NCBI GenBank assembly: GCA_937923145.1
Contig: CALAJT010000010.1
Location: 1 to 62,435, forward strand
Length of the DNA stretch: 62,435 nucleotides
From: an uncultured Rubritalea sp.
GTDB lineage: Bacteria; Verrucomicrobiota; Verrucomicrobiia; Verrucomicrobiales; Akkermansiaceae
Reading direction: 5' to 3'
Below the pieces are notes generated by a model. The model was given only the letters and a program-made list of their open reading frames with translations. It searched no databases and was not told where the DNA came from. Both the position numbers and the translations under genes were made by a program. Positions 18,177 to 27,433 of this stretch are shown piece by piece. Each line of letters opens with the position of its first letter. The stretch's first letter is position 1.

Positions 18177-19082
18177 ATGTCTAACTACAACCTTAGCCAC
18201 CTAAAACAGCTAGAAGCTGAAGCCATCTACGTACTCCGTGAAGCAGCTGCTCAGTTTGATAATCCTGCACTTCTATTCTCTGGAGGGAAGGACTCCGTCG
18301 TCATGGCATATCTTGCTCACAAAGCATTTTACCCAGCTCGCATCCCCTTCCCGCTCGTTCACATAGACACAGGGCACAACTTTGAGGAATGCTATACATT
18401 CCGCGATAAGTTTGTAGAGGAATACAACACACGTCTCGTAGTAGGTAGCGTACAAGAATCTATAGATAACGGCGAGGCGGTCGAAGAAACAGGACAGAAT
18501 GCATCTCGTAATGCCCTCCAAACAATCACTCTCTTAAATACCATTGAATCAAATCAATTCGATGGTGCAGGCGGTGGTGGCAGACGCGATGAAGAGAAGG
18601 CGAGAGCGAAAGAACGCTTCTTCTCACACCGCAATGACTTCGGCGAATGGCAACCACAAAACCAACGCCCGGAACTCTGGAACACTTTCAATGGCAGAAA
18701 ACAACACGGTGAACACTTTCGCTTCTTCCCTATCTCCAACTGGACAGAAATGGACATCTGGCAATACATCAAGGCTGAAGAGATCGAGCTACCATCACTC
18801 TACTTCGCACAAGATCGTGACGTAGTCCTAAGAAATGGCTCCTACCTAGAAGTCAACGAACTCGTGCAGCCGCGCGATGGCGAAGAAGTTCAAAACCTCC
18901 GCACCCGCTTCCGCACCATGGGAGACGCCACCATCACAGGTGCCGTTCTTTCAGACGCAGACACACTAGACAAAATCATCGAAGAAGTAGCCGCAGCTCG
19001 CGAGACAGAGCGTGGCAACAGAGCAGACGACAAACGCTCCGAAACCTCCATGGAAGACCGCAAAAAAGAAGGCTACTTTTAG
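18177..19082 (+). CDS. cysD: Sulfate adenylyltransferase subunit 2
   Basis: The 301-residue protein belongs to the PAPS-reductase/ATP-sulfurylase small-subunit family. It shows the PP-loop FSGGKDSVVMAYLA, HIDTGHNFEE, the Gly-rich loop GAGGGGRRDEEKARAKER and the long C-terminal basic tail ending EDRKKEGYF. With CysN it makes adenosine phosphosulfate from ATP and sulfate. It is in one operon with cysC and cysN. Confidence 0.95.
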   Translation: MSNYNLSHLKQLEAEAIYVLREAAAQFDNPALLFSGGKDSVVMAYLAHKAFYPARIPFPLVHIDTGHNFEECYTFRDKFVEEYNTRLVVGSVQESIDNGEAVEETGQNASRNALQTITLLNTIESNQFDGAGGGGRRDEEKARAKERFFSHRNDFGEWQPQNQRPELWNTFNGRKQHGEHFRFFPISNWTEMDIWQYIKAEEIELPSLYFAQDRDVVLRNGSYLEVNELVQPRDGEEVQNLRTRFRTMGDATITGAVLSDADTLDKIIEEVAAARETERGNRADDKRSETSMEDRKKEGYF

Positions 19083-19096
19083 GTCTCAACAATTTC

Positions 19097-19130
19097 TAAT
19101 AACCAATCTCAAATTTCAAATAACAAAATC
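19097..19130 (+). repeat. Heptanucleotide-phased leader before cysN
   Basis: The cysD-cysN gap reads as AATAACC, AATCTCA, AATTTCA, AATAACA in seven-base phase. TAATAACCAATCTCAAAT (19097-19114) differs by one base from the stretch before cysD. Confidence 0.5.
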
Positions 19131-20408
19131 ATGTCCACCGAAACAGCAGGCTATCTCGATATGGATCTCCTACGCTTTACCACAGCAGGTAGCGTAGACG
19201 ATGGAAAATCCACACTCATAGGGCGACTCCTCTATGACTCTAAAAACACCTTTGATGACCAGATGGCAGCCGTCGAGGCATCCTCTACCAAGCGTGGCGA
19301 CGAAAACATCAACCTAGCTCTCCTAACAGATGGTCTCAAAGCCGAGCGCGAACAAGGCATCACCATCGATGTCGCCTACCGCTACTTCGCCACACCTAAC
19401 AGAAAGTTCATCATCGCAGACACCCCTGGACACATCCAGTACACGCGTAACATGGTAACAGGTGCCTCTACTGCTAACCTAGCTATCATCCTCGTCGACG
19501 CCCGTCACGGAGTCATCGAGCAGACCATGCGTCATGCCTTCATCGCCTCACTCCTACGTATCCAGCACATCGTCATCTGTGTGAATAAAATGGACCTCGT
19601 AGACTACTCAGAAGAAGCCTATGACAAAGTAGTTAAAGACGTAAAAGAGTTCGCTTCTCGTCTCGAAAACATCATCGACATCTCCTTCATCCCGATAAGT
19701 GCACTTAAAGGTGATAACGTAGTCGACCGCTCCGAAAAAATGGACTGGTATGGCGGCACAACTCTCCTTTACCATCTAGAAACTGTCTACGTAGGCAATC
19801 AAGAAAACCACGTAGAAGCGCGCTACCCAGTGCAATGGGTCATCCGCCCTCAGTCAGAGAAATACCACGACTACCGTGGCTACGCTGGCAGAATCGCCGG
19901 TGGAGTATTCAAGCCTGGTGACAAGGTCGTAGTCCACCCATCTGGCTTTACCACCACAGTGAAGTCTGTCCACATCGCTGACGAAGAGCTAGAGCAAGCC
20001 TACAGCCCACTTTCCATCACAATGACACTCAACGATGAGATAGATATCTCACGTGGCAACCTCATCGCTAAACCAAACAACCCACCCACTGTGGGGCAAG
20101 ACATCGAGGCAATGATCTGCTGGTTCTCAGACACTAACAAGCTAGCACCACGCTCTAAATACATCATCCGCCACACCACGAATGAAGCGAAGGCAATCGT
20201 CAAAGAAATCAAATACAAGGTGAACATCAACACCCTACATAAGATCGAAGACGACAAAAGTTTCAGCTTAAATGACATCGGAAGAATCAGCATCCGCACA
20301 TCTTCCCCACTCATTTACGACAGCTACAAGCGCAACCGCTCAACAGGCTCATTCATCCTCATCAACCCGATGACCAATGAGACCGTAGCAGCAGGAATGA
20401 TCGTCTAA
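19131..20408 (+). CDS. cysN: Sulfate adenylyltransferase subunit 1 (GTPase)
   Basis: The 425-residue protein is an EF-Tu-like GTPase: P-loop GSVDDGKSTL, ADTPGHIQYTRNM, VNKMDLVD and two beta-barrel domains. GTP hydrolysis drives adenylylation of sulfate by CysD. There is no fused APS kinase domain, in keeping with the separate cysC. Its end is followed by a clear terminator, closing the cysC-cysD-cysN operon. Confidence 0.94.
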   Translation: MSTETAGYLDMDLLRFTTAGSVDDGKSTLIGRLLYDSKNTFDDQMAAVEASSTKRGDENINLALLTDGLKAEREQGITIDVAYRYFATPNRKFIIADTPGHIQYTRNMVTGASTANLAIILVDARHGVIEQTMRHAFIASLLRIQHIVICVNKMDLVDYSEEAYDKVVKDVKEFASRLENIIDISFIPISALKGDNVVDRSEKMDWYGGTTLLYHLETVYVGNQENHVEARYPVQWVIRPQSEKYHDYRGYAGRIAGGVFKPGDKVVVHPSGFTTTVKSVHIADEELEQAYSPLSITMTLNDEIDISRGNLIAKPNNPPTVGQDIEAMICWFSDTNKLAPRSKYIIRHTTNEAKAIVKEIKYKVNINTLHKIEDDKSFSLNDIGRISIRTSSPLIYDSYKRNRSTGSFILINPMTNETVAAGMIV

Positions 20409-20423
20409 ATTCACTCAAAACAA

Positions 20424-20458
20424 AATCCTCTGTCTTCTCGTAAGGCAGAGGATTTTTT
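20424..20458 (+). terminator. Rho-independent terminator
   Basis: AATCCTCTG (20424-20432) pairs with CAGAGGATT (20446-20454), followed by T-rich sequence. It ends the sulfate-activation operon. Confidence 0.85.
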
Positions 20459-20469
20459 GTGGATATTTA

Positions 20470-21093
20470 CTACCAATCTGCATTATGCCCACGTGTATCG
20501 ATGTGGGTATATTTCGTATATTTCCCGACTCCACCAGAGAAGTGCCCTGCCTCTCTAAACCTCCGTGCTACTCTCGCCACCACAGCTGAATCAACGCCCT
20601 TAAACTGAACTCTTACTCCCCTATTTATCAACAGCTGAGACTTCGATCTACCACGCATCGCCCTATTAAAGTATGGGGTTCGGTAGATCGCTACGAAGTG
20701 AACTTCAGCTTTAATATAAGTAGACATCTTGTCTATAAGTCTCAATGTAGGAACGATATTTTCCCACATATATCTAGGAGGCAGAGAATTTTGTATTCTC
20801 TTTTTAGATAGCATCTGCGGAGCTAAAACATCGTGAGAAGTAATATTTTTCAAACCCAAATCTTGAATGAAATTCGCATACCGCAACACATCTAATCCCT
20901 TCTTATCCACCCATGATTGAGGAATGCCTTTGACTGGACTAGTGTTGTTTTTAGGTATAAACTTAACACTTAGATTTTCTAACCAAGCTCCTTTAGATTG
21001 AAGAACCAATATTGCGAAGATCGCTGTGAACAAAAGAAAATAGCGTTTTGGCAATAATCCTAATTTCGGGGTTTCACTTAGAGTCACCTGCAT
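20470..21093 (-). CDS. Membrane-anchored M15-like peptidase domain, probably inactive
   Basis: The 207-residue protein has one N-terminal membrane segment (about 17-33) and a C-terminal domain resembling M15/DUF882-type D,D-carboxypeptidases: YRTPYFN, then GGVGKYTKYTHIDTRGHNADW. The zinc site should have S-x-H-x(6)-D between these; here the region reads SKSQLLINRGVRVQF, so the His and Asp ligands are absent and only the final His remains. It probably binds peptidoglycan without cutting it, or is decaying. It is convergent with cysN and divergent from sbcD. Confidence 0.65.
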   Translation of the reverse strand: MQVTLSETPKLGLLPKRYFLLFTAIFAILVLQSKGAWLENLSVKFIPKNNTSPVKGIPQSWVDKKGLDVLRYANFIQDLGLKNITSHDVLAPQMLSKKRIQNSLPPRYMWENIVPTLRLIDKMSTYIKAEVHFVAIYRTPYFNRAMRGRSKSQLLINRGVRVQFKGVDSAVVARVARRFREAGHFSGGVGKYTKYTHIDTRGHNADW

Positions 21094-21187
21094 AGAGACA
21101 TCTTACATTTTAACCTTAACCCTGAGTAGAAAATAATCTGCTCCGTTTTACAGTTGACTGTGAATTGTCAGGATACAAATTAACACC

Positions 21188-22417
21188 ATGAGATTTATTC
21201 ACACTGCGGACTGGCATATTGGGCGGATGCTGTATGGGAAAAGACGCTATGCTGAGTTCACGGAGTTTTTAGATTGGTTAGCAGAAAAAATTGAATCTCT
21301 GGAGGCAGATGCGCTCATTGTTCCTGGAGATATTTTTGACACCAGGACTCCTAGTAATCTCGCTCAGCAGCTTTACTATGAATTTTTAATTAAGGTCTCC
21401 CGCTCGTGTTGTCGACACATTGTCATTACCTCTGGAAATCATGATTCTCCCAGCTTTTTAGACGCTCCTAGGAGTGTTCTTCGAGCGCTGAACGTGCATG
21501 TTGTTGGAGTAGCTGGGGATCTTCAGAATGAGTTAATCGAGCTTAAAGATGAAGCAGATGAAACCGAGGCGATCATTGCTGCTGTCCCTTATCTCCGTGA
21601 CCGAGACATCCGCACAGTAGAGCTAGGTGAGAGCATGGAGGATAAGGATGAGAAAATCATCAATGGGATTAAAAATCACTACACTTCATTAGCCAAATTA
21701 GCGGAAGAAAAATCAGCTACTCTAAACAATAAAGTCCCCATTATTGCTATGGGTCACCTCTTCGCGAGTGAGGGAAAAGTAGGTGATGGAGTTCGTGATC
21801 TTTACGTGGGAAACCTCGGTTCGATCAGCGCAGACACCTTTGACCCAATCTTCGATTACGTAGCTCTCGGACACCTCCACGTCTCACAGACTGTGGGCGG
21901 AGAAGACCGTATCCGATACTCAGGATCACCTATTCCTATGGGCTATGGAGAAGCGGATCAAACGAAGGAAATCATCATTGTTGATTACAATAAAGGTTCA
22001 CTGGAAATAAGTTCTGAAATAGTCCCCCGCTCTCAAGATCTGGTGCGCATAGAAGGAGACTTAGACTCCATTCTAGAAAAAATCCTCCATCTGAAATCTG
22101 AGAACAGTGATGCATGGCTAGAAGTCAGCTACACTGGTAGTGAGATGAGAGCTGACTTACGAGACCGCATCATGAAGGCGGCCAGTGACTCCAAACTAGA
22201 GATCATGCGAGTGAAGAGCCAAGCTGCATTTAAAAGTTTAAGAAATAGCACTAGCACCAGCACAGTGGATGAAGCACTAGAAGACCTGACTGAAAACGAA
22301 GTCTTCGAGCGTTGCCTAGATGCCTATCAAGTGCCAGATGAGGATCGAAAATTACTCACTGAAGCTTACCAAGAAATCCTCGAAGAATACCACAATGCTG
22401 ACCAACTAGCCCTCTAA
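21188..22417 (+). CDS. sbcD: SbcD nuclease subunit
   Basis: The 409-residue protein is the Mre11-like phosphoesterase of SbcCD. Metal-binding motifs appear in order: TADWHIGR, PGDIFDTR, TSGNHDSPSF, AMGHLF and LGHLHVSQ. The C-terminal part contains the helical region that contacts SbcC. The complex cuts DNA hairpins and blocked ends. sbcC follows after six bases. Confidence 0.95.
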   Translation: MRFIHTADWHIGRMLYGKRRYAEFTEFLDWLAEKIESLEADALIVPGDIFDTRTPSNLAQQLYYEFLIKVSRSCCRHIVITSGNHDSPSFLDAPRSVLRALNVHVVGVAGDLQNELIELKDEADETEAIIAAVPYLRDRDIRTVELGESMEDKDEKIINGIKNHYTSLAKLAEEKSATLNNKVPIIAMGHLFASEGKVGDGVRDLYVGNLGSISADTFDPIFDYVALGHLHVSQTVGGEDRIRYSGSPIPMGYGEADQTKEIIIVDYNKGSLEISSEIVPRSQDLVRIEGDLDSILEKILHLKSENSDAWLEVSYTGSEMRADLRDRIMKAASDSKLEIMRVKSQAAFKSLRNSTSTSTVDEALEDLTENEVFERCLDAYQVPDEDRKLLTEAYQEILEEYHNADQLAL

Positions 22418-22423
22418 CAGCAG

Positions 22424-25400
22424 ATGATAATCAAACGACTAAGATTCAAAAACCTTAACTCACTAGCTGGTGAGTGGGAGATAGATTTCACTCAGCCGGA
22501 GTATGTCTCTGAAGGGATATTTCTTATCGCTGGGCAGACAGGTGTGGGTAAGACCACCATCCTAGATGCCATCTGCCTGGCTCTCTACGGACAAACGCCA
22601 AGACTAGGAAAGATCACCAAATCCGAAAACGAAATCATCCGTAGACAGACCGCCGAATGCTTCGCAGAAATACTATTCGAGACCCCTGATGGCGCCTATA
22701 TCTGTCACTGGAGTCAACGCCGAGCACGTGGAAAAACTGATGGAGCACTACAAGCTCCTAAGCACGAAGTCGCCCATGCAGACACAGGCAAACCGATCGA
22801 AGACATGCTTAGCAAAACAGCCAAAGCGGTTGCTGATATCTGTGGCTTAGACTTTGACCGCTTTACCCGTTCTATTATGCTAGCTCAGGGAGACTTCGCT
22901 AAGTTTCTCGATGCTACAGCCGGTGACCGGTCCGACATTCTAGAGAATATCACAGGCTCTAAGATCTACTCAGACCTATCCATAGAAGTTCACAAAAAGA
23001 AGACAACTGAAGATGCTAAGCTCAAGGAGATAGTTGATCAGATGGCAGGAATTCAGATTTTCAGCGAGGAACAAGTCAATGAACTAAAAATCCAATTTAA
23101 AGAATCTCAATCACTCTTCACAGCGAAGAAGAAAGATCTCGAAGCCCTGCAAATAGCACAGAACTGGATACAATCACTACAAAAGGAAAAAGCGCTCATT
23201 GAGCAAACTACTCTAGAAGTTAATGAACATGCTCTGCTGATAGAGAAATCTAAGCCTGATCAGCTAGCATTGAAAAATGCTCATCGTGCGCGTGAGGTGC
23301 AGCCACATTTCCGCGACTGGGAAAGATCTGACCAAGAGCAAACGCAGTTAGAAAAATCACAGCAAGAAACTGCCGAATTATCGACCAAACAGAACCAGCT
23401 TTATCAGCAACATTTAGAACTCTCTGAGAAAGCTAAATCAGCCTATTTGAAACAACGCGAAGAAAGTAGGTCGCTAGAGCCAAAGTTACTAGAAGCAGGC
23501 AAGATCTCAGCACGAGTAGAGGAGGAGACACTCACTGCAAATACTCAAAGAGAAGCCTACAAGGGAATTCAGTCGCAGGCGAAAGCTAGTAGAAGAACGA
23601 TAGACGAGACTACTCAAAAGCTGGTAAAAATAGAGGCAGAGCATCAGACCTCTCAGCAATATTTAGATATGAACCCTTCTCACGCTATGCTCGTATCAGA
23701 GCTATCGGGGATGTGGCAGCTTGGTGAGTCATGGAAGTCTTCTTTAAAGCTGCTAGAAAGGATCACTGCGGAGAATAAAAGCGCTGAAAAGAGCATCAAG
23801 TTACAGACTGATCAACTCACTCAAGACAGTGAAGCTCTGGTAAAGGAGCGATCGTTGCTAGAGAAAAGCGAGCAATCTATAGTCACCAATAGAAAATCAT
23901 ATAAGGAGCAACTAGATGATAAAACTGAGCAAGAACTAGTAGGTAAGCTTTCTGATCTTAGAGCGAAACGTATTCTAGATTTAGAACACTTGGAGCAATT
24001 CCGTGAGACTCTGAGCGATGATCATCCATGTCCAGTCTGCGGCTCCCTAGAGCACCCATACAGTGAGCAGACTCCCCCATCTCAGGATGAGACTAAACTT
24101 GCTATTCAGTCACTTGAAAAACGACTAGCGAGTATTAGTGAGCTGAGTAAATCATTTACAGAACTGAATCTTGATAAAGAGAGGCAGCTATCCTTAGTCA
24201 ATCAGCGTGAAAGTAAAATTAAAGCACTCAAGCAACAGCTCAGTGAGAAACAAGATGCGCTGAAGAAAGAGTTAGCTGGAGGGCAGGCTACTGAAAAACA
24301 GAGCCAAGATTACCAAGAACAGCTTTCATTAAAGATCGGTAACTTCACTAAGCAAGAAGTCCACATTGACTCAATAGATAGCTTGTTTATGGAGCTCAGT
24401 GAACAGTCTAAAAGCTGGAAAATACACTCTGAGGCTTCTGGTCAATTTAAAGAAAACAAAGCGACTCTCACCACCACGCGCGAGGCGGAAAAGAAAGCCC
24501 TCTCTGACCTCCAAGCTCGTATGCAGGAGATAGAAGAGAATGGTAAAAAATCTGTTGCTAAACTGAACACATATACTGAATCACTCAAGCTGCTGATCGG
24601 TGAATCTAGTATCGAAGAACTCAAGTCTGCCCACGAAGCTAAATTGAAACTATCTGAGGATGCTGCTGAGAAGCAAAACAAGTTAAGGGAAGAGCATAAA
24701 GCCAAGGTCAACTCTCTAAAAACTCAACAAGTCGACATCACTAAACGCCTAACCCAGCTAGAATCATTACTGAAAGAACAACTCGGCAAGTTTAAAGCAG
24801 CTCTCGAATCAAACAATTTCGCGACTAATGAAGACTTCCTTTCCGCTCGTATGGAGAGTGAAGCACAGAACTTACTAGAGCAGAAAATCACTCAGCTAAA
24901 GCAACGTGAACAGCAACTACAAACTCGTCTAACAGATGCTAGACAGAGACTGGAAACAGAATCCACAAAGCAACTCACTAAGCTCACCAGTGAAGAAATC
25001 AGTGAGAGTATCAAACTTATATCAACTGAGTATGACTCGCTCTCGGCTAAATTCGGAGCACTACAGCAGCAACTTACAGATCACGAAAAGGCACTAAGCA
25101 CACTAGATGAGAAGCTTCTGGCAAGGACTAAGCAGGAGACAGAATGCCTACGCTGGAACCGACTTCACGGGCTCATCGGTTCATCCGATGGCAAGAAGTT
25201 CCGCAACTTTGCTCAGGGACTCACCTTTGAAATCATGGTCAGACATGCGAATGATCAGCTCACCAAGATGACCGATCGCTACCAACTCATCAGAGATTTA
25301 AAGGAACCACTAGATCTAAGTGTCATCGATAGCTACCAAGCTGGCGAAATACGCTCTACTAAAAACCTCTCTGGTGGTGAAAGCTTCATCATTAGTCTCT

Positions 25401-25732
25401 CGCTAGCACTCGGACTCTCCAAGATGGCTAGCAAGAACGTCCAAGTCGACTCACTCTTCTTAGACGAAGGCTTCGGCACACTAGATGAAGAAGCTCTAGA
25501 AACCGCTATTGACACTCTCGCATCCATGAACCAAGAAGGCAAAATCATCGGTATTATTTCCCACATCGCTGCTCTCAAGGATCGCATCACATCGCAGATC
25601 AAACTAGAACGCTCCAGCCACGGAAGTGCTACGATCAGTGGTCCTGGGATTCGCCAGGTTTTGGGTGGTGACAATAAAAGCTATTCAACCCGTAAAGAGC
25701 CTGCGGCTCGTCAGAAGTCATGGGTTGACTAG
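22424..25732 (+). CDS. sbcC: SbcC ATPase subunit
   Basis: The 1,102-residue Rad50/SMC-like protein has Walker A GQTGVGKTT (about 37-45), the Q-loop MLAQGDFAKFL, and two long coiled-coil arms. These flank a zinc hook CPVC at about 536-539. The C-terminal signature NLSGGESFIISLSLALGLS is followed by Walker B LFLDEGFGTLD. It works with SbcD on DNA ends. The length is normal for the family. The gene is co-transcribed with sbcD. Confidence 0.95.
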   Translation: MIIKRLRFKNLNSLAGEWEIDFTQPEYVSEGIFLIAGQTGVGKTTILDAICLALYGQTPRLGKITKSENEIIRRQTAECFAEILFETPDGAYICHWSQRRARGKTDGALQAPKHEVAHADTGKPIEDMLSKTAKAVADICGLDFDRFTRSIMLAQGDFAKFLDATAGDRSDILENITGSKIYSDLSIEVHKKKTTEDAKLKEIVDQMAGIQIFSEEQVNELKIQFKESQSLFTAKKKDLEALQIAQNWIQSLQKEKALIEQTTLEVNEHALLIEKSKPDQLALKNAHRAREVQPHFRDWERSDQEQTQLEKSQQETAELSTKQNQLYQQHLELSEKAKSAYLKQREESRSLEPKLLEAGKISARVEEETLTANTQREAYKGIQSQAKASRRTIDETTQKLVKIEAEHQTSQQYLDMNPSHAMLVSELSGMWQLGESWKSSLKLLERITAENKSAEKSIKLQTDQLTQDSEALVKERSLLEKSEQSIVTNRKSYKEQLDDKTEQELVGKLSDLRAKRILDLEHLEQFRETLSDDHPCPVCGSLEHPYSEQTPPSQDETKLAIQSLEKRLASISELSKSFTELNLDKERQLSLVNQRESKIKALKQQLSEKQDALKKELAGGQATEKQSQDYQEQLSLKIGNFTKQEVHIDSIDSLFMELSEQSKSWKIHSEASGQFKENKATLTTTREAEKKALSDLQARMQEIEENGKKSVAKLNTYTESLKLLIGESSIEELKSAHEAKLKLSEDAAEKQNKLREEHKAKVNSLKTQQVDITKRLTQLESLLKEQLGKFKAALESNNFATNEDFLSARMESEAQNLLEQKITQLKQREQQLQTRLTDARQRLETESTKQLTKLTSEEISESIKLISTEYDSLSAKFGALQQQLTDHEKALSTLDEKLLARTKQETECLRWNRLHGLIGSSDGKKFRNFAQGLTFEIMVRHANDQLTKMTDRYQLIRDLKEPLDLSVIDSYQAGEIRSTKNLSGGESFIISLSLALGLSKMASKNVQVDSLFLDEGFGTLDEEALETAIDTLASMNQEGKIIGIISHIAALKDRITSQIKLERSSHGSATISGPGIRQVLGGDNKSYSTRKEPAARQKSWVD

Positions 25733-25931
25733 TCATCAGCCCAGCACGATGAAGCTCTGGATGCATGCGTCAGCCAGCGTAGAATCCTACCAATGGCTCC
25801 ATGACCAATTAACTGATGACGGAGAGTAGCTCCACTACCCCACCATGCCTCCGTAGCTGGTAGGTTACTACTTTTTTCTTAGCTCAGTATAAAATCTCGA
25901 TAAATCATTTCTATCTGCTAACACTCCCCCC

Positions 25932-26354
25932 ATGGAAGAAGACGACTATTTAAAAATCCGCTCACGGACTGACTGCCCATGTGGAACTGGGAAAATATAT
26001 CACGAGTGCTGCCGTCCGTTACACATCGGTAAAGCACACGCTCAGACTGCGGAGGAGCTGATGCGCTCTCGCTATTCTGCGTATTTCTTTAGATTAGTGG
26101 ACTACATATACAGCACCACGCATCCAGATGTCCGTGGTCCAGAGACTATCGTGGATTTAGATAATACTGTGAATGATACGATGTGGAGAAACCTTCAGAT
26201 CGTCAACTCTAGTAAAGGCACAGCTGAAGATAAAAAAGGTAAGGTCGAGTTCATCGCTCAATACCATCATGATGGGAAATTCCAAGAAATTCATGAGAAG
26301 TCACGCTTTAGAAAACATAAAGGGAAGTGGAAATATTTAGACGCTAGAGGATAA
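25932..26354 (+). CDS. YchJ-family SEC-C motif protein
   Basis: The 140-residue protein begins with a SEC-C zinc-binding motif (CPCGTGKIYHECC, about 16-28), followed by the YchJ-type core: AEELMRSRYSAYFF and YIYSTTHPD, then FIAQYHHDGKFQEIHEKSRF, an NTF2-like fold ending in GKWKYLDARG. YchJ proteins are common but of unclear function. The next gene starts one base after its stop, so the three genes to 27272 are likely one transcript. Confidence 0.85.
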   Translation: MEEDDYLKIRSRTDCPCGTGKIYHECCRPLHIGKAHAQTAEELMRSRYSAYFFRLVDYIYSTTHPDVRGPETIVDLDNTVNDTMWRNLQIVNSSKGTAEDKKGKVEFIAQYHHDGKFQEIHEKSRFRKHKGKWKYLDARG

Positions 26355-26355
26355 A

Positions 26356-26847
26356 ATGAGTGATACAATCATAGTTTTTACCCGCATTGATGCAGACGGG
26401 TTTGATGAGTTCATGGGCGACCCTGAACTAGTGTTAGCTGTAGTAGAAGACATGGGATTCGATCAGGAAGACTTTTCTAAACTAGCTTCCAGCCCCGACC
26501 CACAAGTCCTCTACCAAATGATGGAAGGTCGCTGGAGTGGTGAGGAGCGAAACTTCTCATTCGAGAAATGTTGGGATAGTCTGAAAAAAGCTGTAGGTGA
26601 GAATGAAGCTTTAAAGCTCATCGAATCTGGCGCTAGAAATTCCCAGATCTATAATGAAGAGGGACCTATCAATGTACTCACACCAGATCAAGTATCCAGA
26701 GCTAACGATGAGCTTTCTAAAATAGCGCTTAATGTAGAAGGAGACTCAGATGAGCAGTTCGCTCTTAAAGACTTATTCCCAGGTTTACTTCAGTTTTTCC
26801 ACTTAGCTTCCTCGCAAAAACAATTCGTTCTCATCGCTAAAATGTAA
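26356..26847 (+). CDS. DUF1877-like protein
   Basis: The 163-residue acidic protein shows features of the YfbM/DUF1877 family: a FEKCWDSLKKA helix around the middle, then a conserved segment INVLTPDQVSRANDELSKI. The similarity is moderate and partly by pattern. It has no signal peptide or membrane segment and is presumably cytoplasmic. Its stop overlaps the start of the next gene (TAATG), showing translational coupling. Confidence 0.5.
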   Translation: MSDTIIVFTRIDADGFDEFMGDPELVLAVVEDMGFDQEDFSKLASSPDPQVLYQMMEGRWSGEERNFSFEKCWDSLKKAVGENEALKLIESGARNSQIYNEEGPINVLTPDQVSRANDELSKIALNVEGDSDEQFALKDLFPGLLQFFHLASSQKQFVLIAKM

Positions 26848-27272
26848 TGGTCATCATCAAGTCAAACAAGGCAGTGGGCTCCATCCTAAATTTGGGAACA
26901 CACACTTGGTTAGAAATCCAGCATAGCGGTGAGAAGACGACTTATTCTGGCTCGAAGGGTAAAAAAAATATTCTTGCGGTCATTAAAAACTATAAACGAG
27001 ACTATAACCGAAAGTCAGAACACGGTACACTCACAGTGCACCCCCCAGAAGGAATTGATGAAGACGCCTGGGCTGAGAAGATAATCGAATCCGCTGAAAA
27101 AGTCTTAAAAGCGATGCACCACAACTACCGATTCTGTGGAGTTTTTCCTTATGGAAAGAGTAAAGGTCTACCACGAGCTAATTGCTGCACGGTGCTCAGC
27201 AGGATCATTTACGAAGCAGGGGGCAGAATGCCAAAAAATAATCTCAAAGGCTTCACACCAGGACTCAAGTAG
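26847..27272 (+). CDS. Possible permuted papain-like protein
   Basis: The 141-residue basic protein is not firmly recognised. An early THTWLEI places a His in a beta strand. Near the end FCGVFPYGKSKG is followed by RANCCTVLSRIIYEAGG, a Cys at the start of a helix as in circularly permuted NlpC/P60 (YiiX/YaeF-like) enzymes. If the fold is right, the dyad would be His about 19 and one of the two Cys about 115. There is no signal peptide. It is coupled to the DUF1877-like gene by an overlapping start. It could be a hydrolase or an effector-like protein; function unknown. Confidence 0.45.
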   Translation: MVIIKSNKAVGSILNLGTHTWLEIQHSGEKTTYSGSKGKKNILAVIKNYKRDYNRKSEHGTLTVHPPEGIDEDAWAEKIIESAEKVLKAMHHNYRFCGVFPYGKSKGLPRANCCTVLSRIIYEAGGRMPKNNLKGFTPGLK

Positions 27273-27296
27273 CTAATTAATACACCTACTTCATAC

Positions 27297-27324
27297 CAGT
27301 CCCCAGTATCTGGTCCCCAGTCGT
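27297..27324. repeat. Short heptanucleotide tandem repeat
   Basis: Four seven-base units follow one another: CAGTCCC, CAGTATC, TGGTCCC, CAGTCGT. They lie between the papain-like gene and fabG (convergent ends). Confidence 0.5.
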
Positions 27325-27433
27325 TCTACTTTTACATCTAGCTCAGCAATAGTAGTTCTTTCTACTTCTAATAAAACAGTTAGAAGGGCAAAAAACAGTA
27401 TGAGTTTAATAATGGGCTGCTTGGGTTAATTCT

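Noticed and set aside
25626-25829. Small frame at the end of sbcC
   Set aside because: Mostly overlaps sbcC in another frame and has no recognisable features.
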